From: CAYVAP01 sp964343195
GTDB lineage: Bacteria > Bacteroidota > Bacteroidia > J057
NCBI GenBank assembly: GCA_964343195.1
Contig: CAYFIR010000057.1
Span: 1-39,031 of the forward strand
Direction: 5' to 3'
Length of the DNA stretch: 39,031 nt
In this document: positions 24,053 to 31,893 of the stretch, piece after piece
Numbering within the stretch: the stretch's first letter is position 1
Layout: every line of letters starts with the position of its first letter
The notes under the pieces: generated by a model
What the model was told of the DNA's origin: nothing
The model's database searches: none
What the model saw: only the letters and a program-made list of their open reading frames with translations
Position numbers and translations under genes: made by a program

Positions 24053-25600
24053 ATGCTGGTTCCTAGCCTACTACTCAAGCAACTGTACACCTTCGGCAGC
24101 CTGGAAAACAATGCCCACGGCGTTCAACTCTCTCTCAAAAACCGGTTGAGTGATGCTCAACTCACAGCCGTCAATCGGGTTTCTGTCGCAGGACATGAAG
24201 TTCCCCTGGAAAAGATAACCCTGGTACTCGAAGATGGGAGCAAACTGCATCCCACAGATATCACAGAAGCCAAACCCCTGGAGTTTCCTCTCAAGTCCGT
24301 GCTGCAGCTGGACCTGGTTATGGACAACCTGGATGAAGGCAAGCATAAAATAGAGGTGGGATTTGAAGCAAAGCCATTTGGGAAGCTTACCCTGAAAGTG
24401 GAAGACGGTATCCACGAAACACGCGAAGAGCGAGTCGTTATCCCCCGAGACAAGACAGATGACTATTCAGAGTCAAGCATCAAAACCCGCCAGAAATTCA
24501 CCGAAGAGCAAACGGGCGTGAAGCTCGACCACATCACCCACTATTCCATAGACCCTCACACTACCCAGGGCAACTGTGAGCATTTTACGGGCGTGGCCCA
24601 GATTCCACTGGGAATAGCAGGGCCGCTCGTCGTTCACGGAGAACACGCCAATGGCGAATACCTCATTCCCATGGCGACAACTGAAGGCACCCTTGTTGCC
24701 TCCTACAATCGGGGCATGAAACTCGTCAATGCCTGTGGCGGGGTAAAATGCACTGTGGTGGACGATGCCATGCAGCGGGCTCCGGTTTTTGTGATGAAGG
24801 ATGCACGCGCTGCGAGGGAGTTTGTAAAGTGGGTAAGGGAAAACTTTGATCAGATTGCCGAGCATGCAGAGGCGACTACCAGCGTCGGAAAGCTCAAGTA
24901 TATCGACCCCTATCTCGCGAGTAAATTTGCCTACCTCCGATTCAACTATACTACCGGTGACGCAGCTGGCCAAAACATGGTGGGCCGCGCAACCTTCGCA
25001 GCCTGTAGCTGGATCCTCGACCACTACAAGGACCACGAGTTCAAGCACTTCTACCTGGAGTCCAATCTCGCGACCGACAAAAAGGCCTCTCAGGTTAACC
25101 TCATGCACACCCGGGGCAAGCGCGTAACAGCCGAAGTGTTGATCAAACGCGACATCCTCAACCAGTACATGCGAGTCGATACCCGTACCCTCGCCTATCA
25201 CGCCGGAGTAGCCAATGTCGGGGCCATCCTTTCTGGTGCCAATAACAATGGCCTTCACTCCGCCAACGCCATCACGGCGATCTTCATTGCCACCGGGCAG
25301 GATGTCGCCAATGTCTCCGAGTCTTCCGCCGGTATCGTATACACCGAACTCACCGATGAGTATGACCTGTATTTCTCCATTACCATTCCTTCCCTGATTG
25401 TAGCGACCTACGGGGGAGGGACCAGCCTGGCTACCCAGCGCGAGTCTCTGGACATTCTGGGATGTTATGGACGAGATAAAGTGTACAAATTTGCAGAGAT
25501 CGTAGCAGGAGCCATCCTCGCAGGAGAGCTTTCTCTTGCATCTGCGATTTCCTCCTCAGACTGGGTTTCCAGCCACGAACAGTACGGACGTAACCGATAG
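24053..25600 (+). CDS. HMG-CoA reductase (class I-like) with an extra N-terminal domain
   Basis: A 515-residue enzyme reducing HMG-CoA to mevalonate with NADPH, the committed step of mevalonate-dependent isoprenoid synthesis. The catalytic set matches class I enzymes: E211 (ATTEGTLVAS), K343 (ATDKKASQVN), D417 (GQDVANVS) and H508 (SSHEQYGRNR); the cofactor segment is TGDAAGQNMVGRA (301-313). Residues 1-120 form an additional beta-rich domain (LKNRLSDAQLTAVNRVSV, VTL/LVLEDGSKL, HKIEVGFEAKPFGKLTLKV pattern) not present in soluble bacterial class II or in the human catalytic part; its job is unknown. No membrane anchor. The start at 24053 begins MLVPSLLLKQLYTFGSL. The crtW-like gene at 34581 is a plausible downstream consumer of isoprenoids. 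Confidence 0.94.
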   Translation: MLVPSLLLKQLYTFGSLENNAHGVQLSLKNRLSDAQLTAVNRVSVAGHEVPLEKITLVLEDGSKLHPTDITEAKPLEFPLKSVLQLDLVMDNLDEGKHKIEVGFEAKPFGKLTLKVEDGIHETREERVVIPRDKTDDYSESSIKTRQKFTEEQTGVKLDHITHYSIDPHTTQGNCEHFTGVAQIPLGIAGPLVVHGEHANGEYLIPMATTEGTLVASYNRGMKLVNACGGVKCTVVDDAMQRAPVFVMKDARAAREFVKWVRENFDQIAEHAEATTSVGKLKYIDPYLASKFAYLRFNYTTGDAAGQNMVGRATFAACSWILDHYKDHEFKHFYLESNLATDKKASQVNLMHTRGKRVTAEVLIKRDILNQYMRVDTRTLAYHAGVANVGAILSGANNNGLHSANAITAIFIATGQDVANVSESSAGIVYTELTDEYDLYFSITIPSLIVATYGGGTSLATQRESLDILGCYGRDKVYKFAEIVAGAILAGELSLASAISSSDWVSSHEQYGRNR

Positions 25601-25636
25601 AAATAACGAATAGGGATTTTTCTAACTACTACTATC

Positions 25637-25660
25637 AGGGGCAGCCTTCGGGTTGCCCCT
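25637..25660 (+). terminator. Terminator hairpin with UUCG tetraloop after HMG-CoA reductase
   Basis: A 10-bp stem (25637-25646 with 25651-25660, one G-T wobble) closed by C(TTCG)G, the extra-stable tetraloop. A short TCT follows rather than a long T-run. It lies 36 bases past the stop codon. Confidence 0.75.
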
Positions 25661-25723
25661 TCTGCATGTATCTGTAAGCCCTTAAACAAATCTTAATCCT
25701 ATGACTGCCCGAATAGTTGTAAT

Positions 25724-25753
25724 ATTGCAAAATAGCATGATTCGATAACTTTG
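25724..25753 (+). promoter_or_regulatory. Bacteroidota-type promoter at the start of the beta-propeller/OmpA gene
   Basis: ATTG at 25724-25727 (one mismatch to TTTG), an 18-base spacer and an exact -7 element TAACTTTG at 25746-25753. The ATG at 25759 follows after only five bases, so the mRNA would have little or no leader. Confidence 0.5.
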
Positions 25754-25758
25754 GGAAA

Positions 25759-28053
25759 ATGAAGCATTTGGGGATTAGCATCCTGTGCTATCTGTTGACC
25801 ATAGGTGGATGGGGAGAAGCCATAGGCCAGGATTCACTGGACATGACGGTACAGGGAGCCGTGGTCAAGTTTTTTGGGCCACCGGTATCTTTTACTTCCG
25901 GACAGCAGGTCTGGGACGTGGAGTCGGTAGACATGGACGGAGACGGGGACCTGGATGTGGTTTCCATTTCCAAAAATGACCGGCACATCAACGTACACTA
26001 CAACGACGGGCAGGGCAATCTGTCTCAGCGGGCCACATTTCCTGGCCCCCGTGACGGAAGGGCAGTCCACACATTCGACGCCAATGGCGACGGCGCACCC
26101 GATGTGGCTGCTATCGGGATTACCGAAGGGCTGAAAGTCCTCCTCAATGACGGTCATGGCCGATTGCGACATCAGCAAACCATTCCGATGAGCGGCATGC
26201 CACATGATGTCGTCGCCCTGGACCTCGAAGGTGACGGAGACCTGGACCTGGCTGCAGTAGCGGTTTGGAAACACCAGGTGTTTCTGCTCGTGAATGACGG
26301 TAGTGGCAATTTCAGACACCGCCAACCCTTCAAAGGGGGCCGGGAACCCCGGAGACTCCTGATAGCCGACCTTGATGGAGACCATCAGAAAGACCTGCTG
26401 GTAGGGGCAGACGACGGGAAAGTCTGGGTTTATTTTCGGGACGAAAATGGTCGCCTCAACCCAAGCCCAAAGTTCATCTCCGCCACCGCCAATAACTGGG
26501 CACTGGCAGTGGCCGATTTCAATGGCGACAGCCTCCCCGACCTTGCCGCAGGATGTTACCTTGACCAATCCCTCAGCGTCCACCTCAACCAGGGCGACCG
26601 CACTTTTTCACGGTACGAAGTGCTTTCCGGATCACACAACTTTGACCTGATCACTACCGACCTCAACCAGGACGGCCGACCGGACCTGATATCCTGCTCC
26701 ACCATCGACGATGCGATGCACGTGCACATGAATGACGGCTCCGGCACTTTCGGCAATGGCATTAAACTCGGCTCAGGGCAATGGAATGCTGGCCTGAGCT
26801 CCGGCGACCTCGATGGGGATGGCGACATTGATCTTGTTACGGCCTCGGTCAATGACGGGATGGTCAACCTGCATCACAACCTCTATGTCGATCTCATTGC
26901 TCCGCCACCGCCGCCTGCCTGTCTGACAGGAACGGTGTATAGCGGTGAAGACAGCCTGCCGATTGGCAACGCTATTCTCGCTCTCAGGCCACCACAGCAG
27001 GGCTCACGTAGCACAGCCGTAGAACGAGCCGACGACTCTGGCCACTACAGGATATGCCCTCCGCTGGAGCGCAATTACCTGCTCGCAGTCCAGGCTCCAG
27101 ACTGGCCACAGTACCGCGAGGCATTTTTTATGCCGAGCGAGCCCCTGGAAAAGGATGTGTACCTCTTCCGCAACAGCTTTGTGCAGGGATATATCACCGA
27201 TGTAAAAGATGGGACTCCGCTTCCGCAGGCCCAGGTAGAATTATTTGGGCGAGGAAATCAGCTACTGGCCACTCAGCAGGCCGATACCAGCGGATACTAC
27301 CGATTTGACATTCCTTTTGGGGGGTATCACGTACGGGCCAGCTATCCTGAATATCAGACCGAAGGTCGCACATTTTCCCTGGCCGCTTCCGATGTACCTG
27401 ATGGGAAGCAGGTGGACATTGCCCTCACCCGTCCAGAAATCGTCTGTGTGAGGGGAGTTGTCACCGATGAAGAAACCTCTCAGCCCATCCCCTACGCATG
27501 GGTAATGGTCAGGGATACCTTCGAAGTTCCGGTTGACAGCTTCATGGTGGATGAAAAGGGCCGTTATCGTATTTGCCTGCCATACAACCATTACGATCTC
27601 GCCACAACTGCCCAGGGGTACTTTTTCAACGTGTCTCATCTTGTGGCCTTCCCGGATGAATCAGGTACTGACATTCGCCATGACATCCAGTTGAAGCCTC
27701 TGGCCCCACAGGCCAGGATCGTCCTGCGCAACATCTACTATGACTTTGATAAATGGTTCCTGCGACCGGAGTCTATCACCGAGTTGAATCAGCTCCTGAA
27801 GTTGATGAACGACAACCCGACACTGGTAGTGGAAATTTCAGGTCACACTGACAGCCGTGGTTCGCTGGATTACAACGACCTGCTCTCACAGCGCAGGGCC
27901 CAGTCTGTAGTAGATTACCTGCTGGAGCACGGCATCGCGCACGAGCGCATGACCGCCAAAGGCTTCGGTGAACGCCAGCCCATGGCCCCCAATGACACCG
28001 ACGACAATCGGCAGCTAAATCGCCGGACGGAGTTCAAGGTGTTGAGGTACTGA
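25759..28053 (+). CDS. Secreted beta-propeller (FG-GAP/VCBS) - carboxypeptidase-regulatory - OmpA fusion protein
   Basis: A 764-residue envelope protein. Signal peptide 1-24. Seven calcium-binding DxDGDGxxD-type loops start at residues 58, 107, 155, 204, 253, 301 and 350, a regular 48-49 residue spacing that implies a complete seven-bladed propeller. A PPPPP linker (382-386) leads to three carboxypeptidase-regulatory-like Ig-fold modules (about 388-470, 474-557, 561-645). The C-terminal OmpA peptidoglycan-binding domain (about 655-764) has YYDFDKWFLRPES, SGHTDSRGSLDYN with D698, and the terminal LNRRTEFKV. It should be tethered to peptidoglycan while presenting the propeller in the periplasm or at the surface; the ligand is unknown. 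Confidence 0.9.
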   Translation: MKHLGISILCYLLTIGGWGEAIGQDSLDMTVQGAVVKFFGPPVSFTSGQQVWDVESVDMDGDGDLDVVSISKNDRHINVHYNDGQGNLSQRATFPGPRDGRAVHTFDANGDGAPDVAAIGITEGLKVLLNDGHGRLRHQQTIPMSGMPHDVVALDLEGDGDLDLAAVAVWKHQVFLLVNDGSGNFRHRQPFKGGREPRRLLIADLDGDHQKDLLVGADDGKVWVYFRDENGRLNPSPKFISATANNWALAVADFNGDSLPDLAAGCYLDQSLSVHLNQGDRTFSRYEVLSGSHNFDLITTDLNQDGRPDLISCSTIDDAMHVHMNDGSGTFGNGIKLGSGQWNAGLSSGDLDGDGDIDLVTASVNDGMVNLHHNLYVDLIAPPPPPACLTGTVYSGEDSLPIGNAILALRPPQQGSRSTAVERADDSGHYRICPPLERNYLLAVQAPDWPQYREAFFMPSEPLEKDVYLFRNSFVQGYITDVKDGTPLPQAQVELFGRGNQLLATQQADTSGYYRFDIPFGGYHVRASYPEYQTEGRTFSLAASDVPDGKQVDIALTRPEIVCVRGVVTDEETSQPIPYAWVMVRDTFEVPVDSFMVDEKGRYRICLPYNHYDLATTAQGYFFNVSHLVAFPDESGTDIRHDIQLKPLAPQARIVLRNIYYDFDKWFLRPESITELNQLLKLMNDNPTLVVEISGHTDSRGSLDYNDLLSQRRAQSVVDYLLEHGIAHERMTAKGFGERQPMAPNDTDDNRQLNRRTEFKVLRY

Positions 28054-28126
28054 CACTTCTGATTTGTAACATAGGGTCGCATAGCCTGAGTCAAGCAGCA
28101 TCTCACTAGCCATTAGTTTCGACCTA

Positions 28127-28164
28127 TCAAAAAGGCCTATGAGAGTCCAGATTTGCCTTTTTGA
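28127..28164. terminator. Bidirectional terminator after the OmpA fusion gene
   Basis: A perfect 10-bp stem TCAAAAAGGC (28127-28136) / GCCTTTTTGA (28155-28164); the T-run is inside the descending arm on both strands. It lies 73 bases past the stop, between convergent genes. Confidence 0.65.
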
Positions 28165-28246
28165 ATTTTGGGCCTACCTTAGCCTAGCCAAGGTATGCAT
28201 TTAATTCTGGGGCAATAGCCACTAATTGGCTCTGCGTAGCCCAGGC

Positions 28247-28281
28247 AACTTTCAACCTTGAACTTTGAACCGCGAAACTAA
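28247..28281 (+). repeat. AACNNNN heptad array (site B)
   Basis: AAC at 28247, 28254, 28261 and 28268 and AAA at 28275, one every 7 bases. It lies in the 278-base gap between convergent genes. See also 128-155, 33470-33493 and 33671-33705. Confidence 0.6.
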
Positions 28282-28283
28282 TG

Positions 28284-28314
28284 ACTAGCCGGAAGCCATC
28301 GGTCTCCGGCTAGT
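28284..28314 (-). terminator. Hairpin after the MFS transporter gene
   Basis: A perfect 10-bp stem ACTAGCCGGA (28284-28293) / TCCGGCTAGT (28305-28314), 17 bases beyond the stop of the minus-strand gene. The minus-strand sequence that follows (CATTAGTTTCG) is only weakly T-rich. Confidence 0.55.
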
Positions 28315-28331
28315 GAGCATTTGTCAGCCTC

Positions 28332-29564
28332 TTAGGCCAGGCTTTTTTCTTTTCGTTTTCCCCCAGGCATCAAGCTCATCCCAAATGCCGCAGCGATGGT
28401 TACCCCGCTGAGAATCAGCCACAGAGGGGACCAGCCAAAGAGGGAAACCAGTTTCGCCCCTAACCATGGAGCCAGGATAAATGCCCCGGAGAAGGCAAGT
28501 CCATACACCCCCATGTAACGGCCACGGTTATGAGGCTGGGCGAGGTTCAGCACATAGGTTTGTCCAAATGGGAAATTGACCATCTCGCCGATGGTGATTC
28601 CGAGTATGTATAGCCAGATGATGATGGGAGAGCTTTCGGTAAATAGCAGGATCAAAATCGAGCCTCCGATGAACAGCATCCCCAGCCGGATGAGGCGCAT
28701 GGGCCGGAATCTTGGCTCCAGCCAGGCGATGAGGGGCATTTCGGTCAGGGCGATGATGAGCCCATTTACCGAGATCAGCAGCCCGATGGCTCCCTCAGTC
28801 ATGCCCACATGCTCTTCCAGGTAGATCGGGAGGGTCGAAAAAATCTGCATGAAACCGACCATCACCAGCATTTGAAGAAACACAAAGTACAGAAACTTGG
28901 GATTGGCCAAAGGCTCGCTTTTGGCGCCGTCACTTTGCGCCTCCGCCTGGGCCGCTTTCTTCTCGGCCTCCACCTCCGGCCTGGGCCGCAGCGTAAAACG
29001 ATACACAATCGCCGCCGAGATGCTGGCCATGCAGTTAACCCAGAATAGGGCTTCATACCCCACTGTATGGGCCAGCCAACCAGCCACTCCAGGGCCTGCC
29101 GCCCAGCCGAGGTTGACGGCGAGGCGGTTGAGGGTGATGGAACGGGTCAGATTTTCAGGTTTGGAGTACACCCCGATGGCAGCCATGTTGGCCGGGCGAA
29201 AGGCATCTCCCACCGTACTGGTCAGGAAGACCATGAAGCACCACATCGGCAGACTGTTGAGTTCTTTCAGCGAAAGGAACAGCAATCCCGCCATGAGCAG
29301 GCTCCAGAATTGTACTTCATAGTAATTGAAGCGGTCGGTCAGGCGGCCTCCGATCCAGGTCCCGACCATGGAACCGATACCAAAACAACTGAGTACCAGA
29401 CCTGCCTGTTCAAGGGTAAACCCCTGTTCCTGAGTAAGGTAAAGGCTTAGAAAGGGAATGACCATGGTGCCGCTGCGGTTGATCAGCATCACCAGGGATA
29501 GCAACCAGACTTCTCGCGACAGTCCGCGAAAGGGTGCCAGGTAGAGTCGAATGAGAAATTGCAT
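28332..29564 (-). CDS. MFS-family transporter
   Basis: A 410-residue polytopic inner-membrane protein with the hydrophobic profile of a 12-span major facilitator. The loop 2-3 signature is present as GTWIGGRLTDRF, followed by a central charged loop (about residues 198-225: RPRPEVEAEKKAAQAEAQSDGAK) separating the two six-helix halves. The early LINRSGTMVIPFLSLYL segment is typical of the multidrug/sugar-efflux MFS group seen in many bacteria, but the substrate is not predictable. Its ATG directly follows the TGA stop of the NUDIX gene (TGAATG, no gap), so the two genes are translationally linked and transcribed together. Confidence 0.9.
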   Translation of the reverse strand: MQFLIRLYLAPFRGLSREVWLLSLVMLINRSGTMVIPFLSLYLTQEQGFTLEQAGLVLSCFGIGSMVGTWIGGRLTDRFNYYEVQFWSLLMAGLLFLSLKELNSLPMWCFMVFLTSTVGDAFRPANMAAIGVYSKPENLTRSITLNRLAVNLGWAAGPGVAGWLAHTVGYEALFWVNCMASISAAIVYRFTLRPRPEVEAEKKAAQAEAQSDGAKSEPLANPKFLYFVFLQMLVMVGFMQIFSTLPIYLEEHVGMTEGAIGLLISVNGLIIALTEMPLIAWLEPRFRPMRLIRLGMLFIGGSILILLFTESSPIIIWLYILGITIGEMVNFPFGQTYVLNLAQPHNRGRYMGVYGLAFSGAFILAPWLGAKLVSLFGWSPLWLILSGVTIAAAFGMSLMPGGKRKEKSLA

Positions 29565-30029
29565 TCAGAGAGTGGCGGTTTTGCCAGGCAGGAGGGCTTT
29601 TCTTAGCTTCGGCACCAGAGACTGATCTATGGGAAAGGTAAAGTCCTCGGGCTTTAGCTGGTGGACAGGTATCCACCGAAATACCTGCTGGTCGTTTCGG
29701 GAATCGGGGAAGTCAAACGGCTTGCTCGTAAAAGGTACGTCAGGAACAGCAAGAGGTTGAACCCAAAAATAGTGGGCCATTACTTCGTCCTGCTGATCAA
29801 AAGCAGAAATTTGCAGAAATGGATTTACGTAGAAAATGTCGCCCACCTCAATGTCAATGGCAAGTTCTTCCTGCCATTCTCGTTTTAAGCATTTTTCCAG
29901 GCCTTCCCCAAACTCCAGACCGCCTCCGGGCAATTTTGTCATCCTGAGTCCAAAGCGAATCTCATCGGTAACCAAAAGCCGACCATCCTTTACCCAAATC
30001 CCGTACACCCTGATATTGAAACGACCCAT
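29565..30029 (-). CDS. NUDIX hydrolase
   Basis: A 154-residue cytoplasmic pyrophosphohydrolase. The Nudix box is complete: G36-x5-E42-x7-R50-E51-W-x-E54-E55-L, with alanine instead of glycine at position 57. The sheet before it (FNIRVYGIWVKDGRLLVTDE) and TKLPGGGLEFGEG are typical. The substrate may be a nucleotide derivative or a capped metabolite; no specificity signature is recognised. Its stop codon touches the start codon of the MFS gene. A TATTTTTG -7 element lies at 30045-30052 on the same strand, 15 bases upstream of the ATG. Confidence 0.9.
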   Translation of the reverse strand: MGRFNIRVYGIWVKDGRLLVTDEIRFGLRMTKLPGGGLEFGEGLEKCLKREWQEELAIDIEVGDIFYVNPFLQISAFDQQDEVMAHYFWVQPLAVPDVPFTSKPFDFPDSRNDQQVFRWIPVHQLKPEDFTFPIDQSLVPKLRKALLPGKTATL

Positions 30030-30044
30030 AGATTAGTTGTTGTG

Positions 30045-30052
30045 CAAAAATA
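30045..30052 (-). promoter_or_regulatory. -7 promoter element for the NUDIX-MFS operon
   Basis: On the minus strand the sequence reads TATTTTTG, an exact TAnnTTTG, 15 bases before the NUDIX ATG. No clear TTTG was found at the -33 position. Confidence 0.4.
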
Positions 30053-30411
30053 AGTATAAAGAAAGGTATGGAGTTATGGAGGTCCCATACAGCGATTTCA
30101 CTCCATTTCCTCAGTTATTTCAGCTACCCCACACACAAGCCTTTGTACCTCCTAATTGTGTCCACTTACTTTGTTATTGAATGTTTTAGTTACTGATTTT
30201 TGAATGGAATGAAGTCGGGTTTAGGAAGCTCAATCGAGGTATGCAACAGTAGCCTGTTTTTGCATGGGAAGGGTGAATGAACTACTGCTTGCACAATGAG
30301 ATAACCTATTCCCTCCTGTTGAGTTCCTCTGACCAGCAGCACTTTTTATCACGAATTACAAATTGACAATCACGAATTCCCTCATCATACAACCCATCAA
30401 ACCTAGTTACA
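30053..30411. other. Gene-free region between divergent genes
   Basis: About 360 bases with no gene recognised. It should contain the promoter of the outer-membrane protein gene at 30412. The only distinctive element seen is a direct repeat at 30348-30378. Confidence 0.6.
30348..30378 (+). repeat. Direct repeat spaced by two helical turns
   Basis: ATCACGAATT occurs at 30348-30357 and again at 30369-30378, exactly 21 bases apart, ending 33 bases before the ATG of the outer-membrane protein gene. The spacing would put both copies on the same face of the helix, as in sites for a dimeric or cooperative regulator. Confidence 0.5.
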
Positions 30412-31227
30412 ATGTTTCAGAAAACTTTTACCCTTATATTATGTCTGGTTGGCCTACAGGTGTGGGCTCAGGAAGATAGCACCGCTGTTGAAAACGATAT
30501 CAAATCTCAGGTTGAGCCCGGAGAATATCTGGAAGATGAGTTTGGGGATCCCGAGGAAGAAGAAAACAGCTATGAGGATGAAGATCCCAAAATTGATCAA
30601 CTGATCTTCAGCCGTGGTTTCATGCTGGGCGCGACCTCCCTGGATACCGTTCCATTAAGTGGATTTGCATCCGGCACCTATTCTCTACAGAACTCCATCA
30701 AGATCGATCTCTTTCGGAACATCATCGGCCTAAGGCTAGCTCCTGGCGTGACCTGGGCCCGTCTGGCCTACAGCCAGAATGACCTCAAGACCTTTCCCAC
30801 CATTCCAGATTCTCTCAAACTTAACCTGACACAGGAGCGTCATCAGTTTTTCTATTTGGAACTACCCGTCAGCGTGGTTTTCAATATCACCAAAGATGAA
30901 GATGGTGATTCTGAGTTTTTCATCGAAGGCGGTGGATACGCCAGTTTCATGATGGCCGGTAGCTACAAGCGCCGCTACATCAATGAATTGGGACTGGATG
31001 TAATCGAAGAACAGCGAGGCCTCCATCAGCTTCAGGACGAATGGCAACGCCTGCGTTATGGTGTTTTTGGCCGCGTAGGCTATAAATGGGCCGCTTTGTA
31101 CTTCAACCTGCGTCTGAGCCCCATGCTGGACGAATTTACCAATGAGGGCCTCCGCCCGGTTGATTCTGAGGCTTATCGCAATCCGGCTTTTCCGACTATG
31201 GAAGCTGGCATATCCTTTATTTTGTAA
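30412..31227 (+). CDS. Outer-membrane beta-barrel protein (PorT-like)
   Basis: A 271-residue protein with a signal peptide (1-19, ends VWAQ), then an unusually acidic stretch (about residues 36-60, dominated by E and D), then alternating hydrophobic/polar strands typical of an eight-stranded barrel (GLRLAPGVTWARLAYSQ, FYLELPVSVVFNI, FFIEGGGYASFMMAG, YGVFGRVGYKW, AALYFNLRLSPML) and ending on an aromatic-type strand (MEAGISFIL). Size and layout fit the PorT/outer-membrane beta-barrel families common in Bacteroidota; assignment to PorT itself, a type IX secretion part, is tentative. The stop TAA overlaps the ATG of rsmD by one base, so the two are translationally coupled. Confidence 0.75.
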   Translation: MFQKTFTLILCLVGLQVWAQEDSTAVENDIKSQVEPGEYLEDEFGDPEEEENSYEDEDPKIDQLIFSRGFMLGATSLDTVPLSGFASGTYSLQNSIKIDLFRNIIGLRLAPGVTWARLAYSQNDLKTFPTIPDSLKLNLTQERHQFFYLELPVSVVFNITKDEDGDSEFFIEGGGYASFMMAGSYKRRYINELGLDVIEEQRGLHQLQDEWQRLRYGVFGRVGYKWAALYFNLRLSPMLDEFTNEGLRPVDSEAYRNPAFPTMEAGISFIL

Positions 31228-31769
31228 TGCGCATCATCGGAGGAACATACAAGGGCCGCACCATCCGCTCCCCTAAGGGGCTGCCGGTGCGGCCCACTAC
31301 GGATCGCACCAAAGAGGCACTCTTTAACCGACTCAATCACCTCGTAGAGCTAGCCGGTATAAAGGTACTCGACCTATTCGCTGGAACGGGTAATATGACC
31401 CTGGAATTCTGGTCCAGGGGAGCCAGGCAGGTAGTTTCTGTGGATCAGCACCACCGCTGTGTCGGCACCATCAAGCAACACCTGCGGGATCTTCAGATCA
31501 GGGGAGGTAGCGTTATCCGGATGGATGCCCGACGCTATGTGTCACAAGCCACAGAGTCATTCGATCTCATCTTCATGGATCCTCCCTATGCCCTCCCCGG
31601 TCAGCCAGAACTGGTGGAGCAAATCCTGGCTGGCGAACTACTGACCCCCGACGGCATCCTCATCGTAGAACATAGCCCTCAACTCAATTTTGAGGAAATC
31701 GAAGGTTTTGAAGAGAGTCGAATCTATGGGTCATCCGCTCTGAGCACCTTTTATGCGCGAGAAGAATAG
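31227..31769 (+). CDS. rsmD: 16S rRNA guanine-N2 methyltransferase RsmD
   Basis: A 180-residue enzyme methylating G966 of 16S rRNA. It starts with the family opening MRIIGGTYKGR, has VRPTTDRTKEALFNRL (21-36), SAM-binding motif VLDLFAGTGNMTLEF (47-61) and catalytic DPPY at 118-121 (IFMDPPYALP), all diagnostic. The length is normal. The start codon shares one base with the stop of the outer-membrane protein gene, an arrangement that repeats the PorT-RsmD adjacency I would expect in related genomes, but I cannot check that here. Confidence 0.95.
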   Translation: MRIIGGTYKGRTIRSPKGLPVRPTTDRTKEALFNRLNHLVELAGIKVLDLFAGTGNMTLEFWSRGARQVVSVDQHHRCVGTIKQHLRDLQIRGGSVIRMDARRYVSQATESFDLIFMDPPYALPGQPELVEQILAGELLTPDGILIVEHSPQLNFEEIEGFEESRIYGSSALSTFYAREE

Positions 31770-31893
31770 CCCAACCTGAGGGGAACCATCACCCTTGAGA
31801 AAAGAACTGCTGCTCCGAACCCTTTTGCATTTTGCCTGACTTTGCGACATTTGTAGTTCATACCCAATCTATATCTGAAAAGAAACATAGCAA

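Noticed and set aside
24473..25258. Long open frame antisense to HMG-CoA reductase (261 codons)
   Set aside because: It mirrors a gene with full catalytic motifs, and its translation shows no domain, signal or hydrophobic organisation.
25834..26583. Long open frame antisense to the propeller/OmpA gene
   Set aside because: It is the complement of the repetitive DxDGDG-coding DNA; no protein character of its own.
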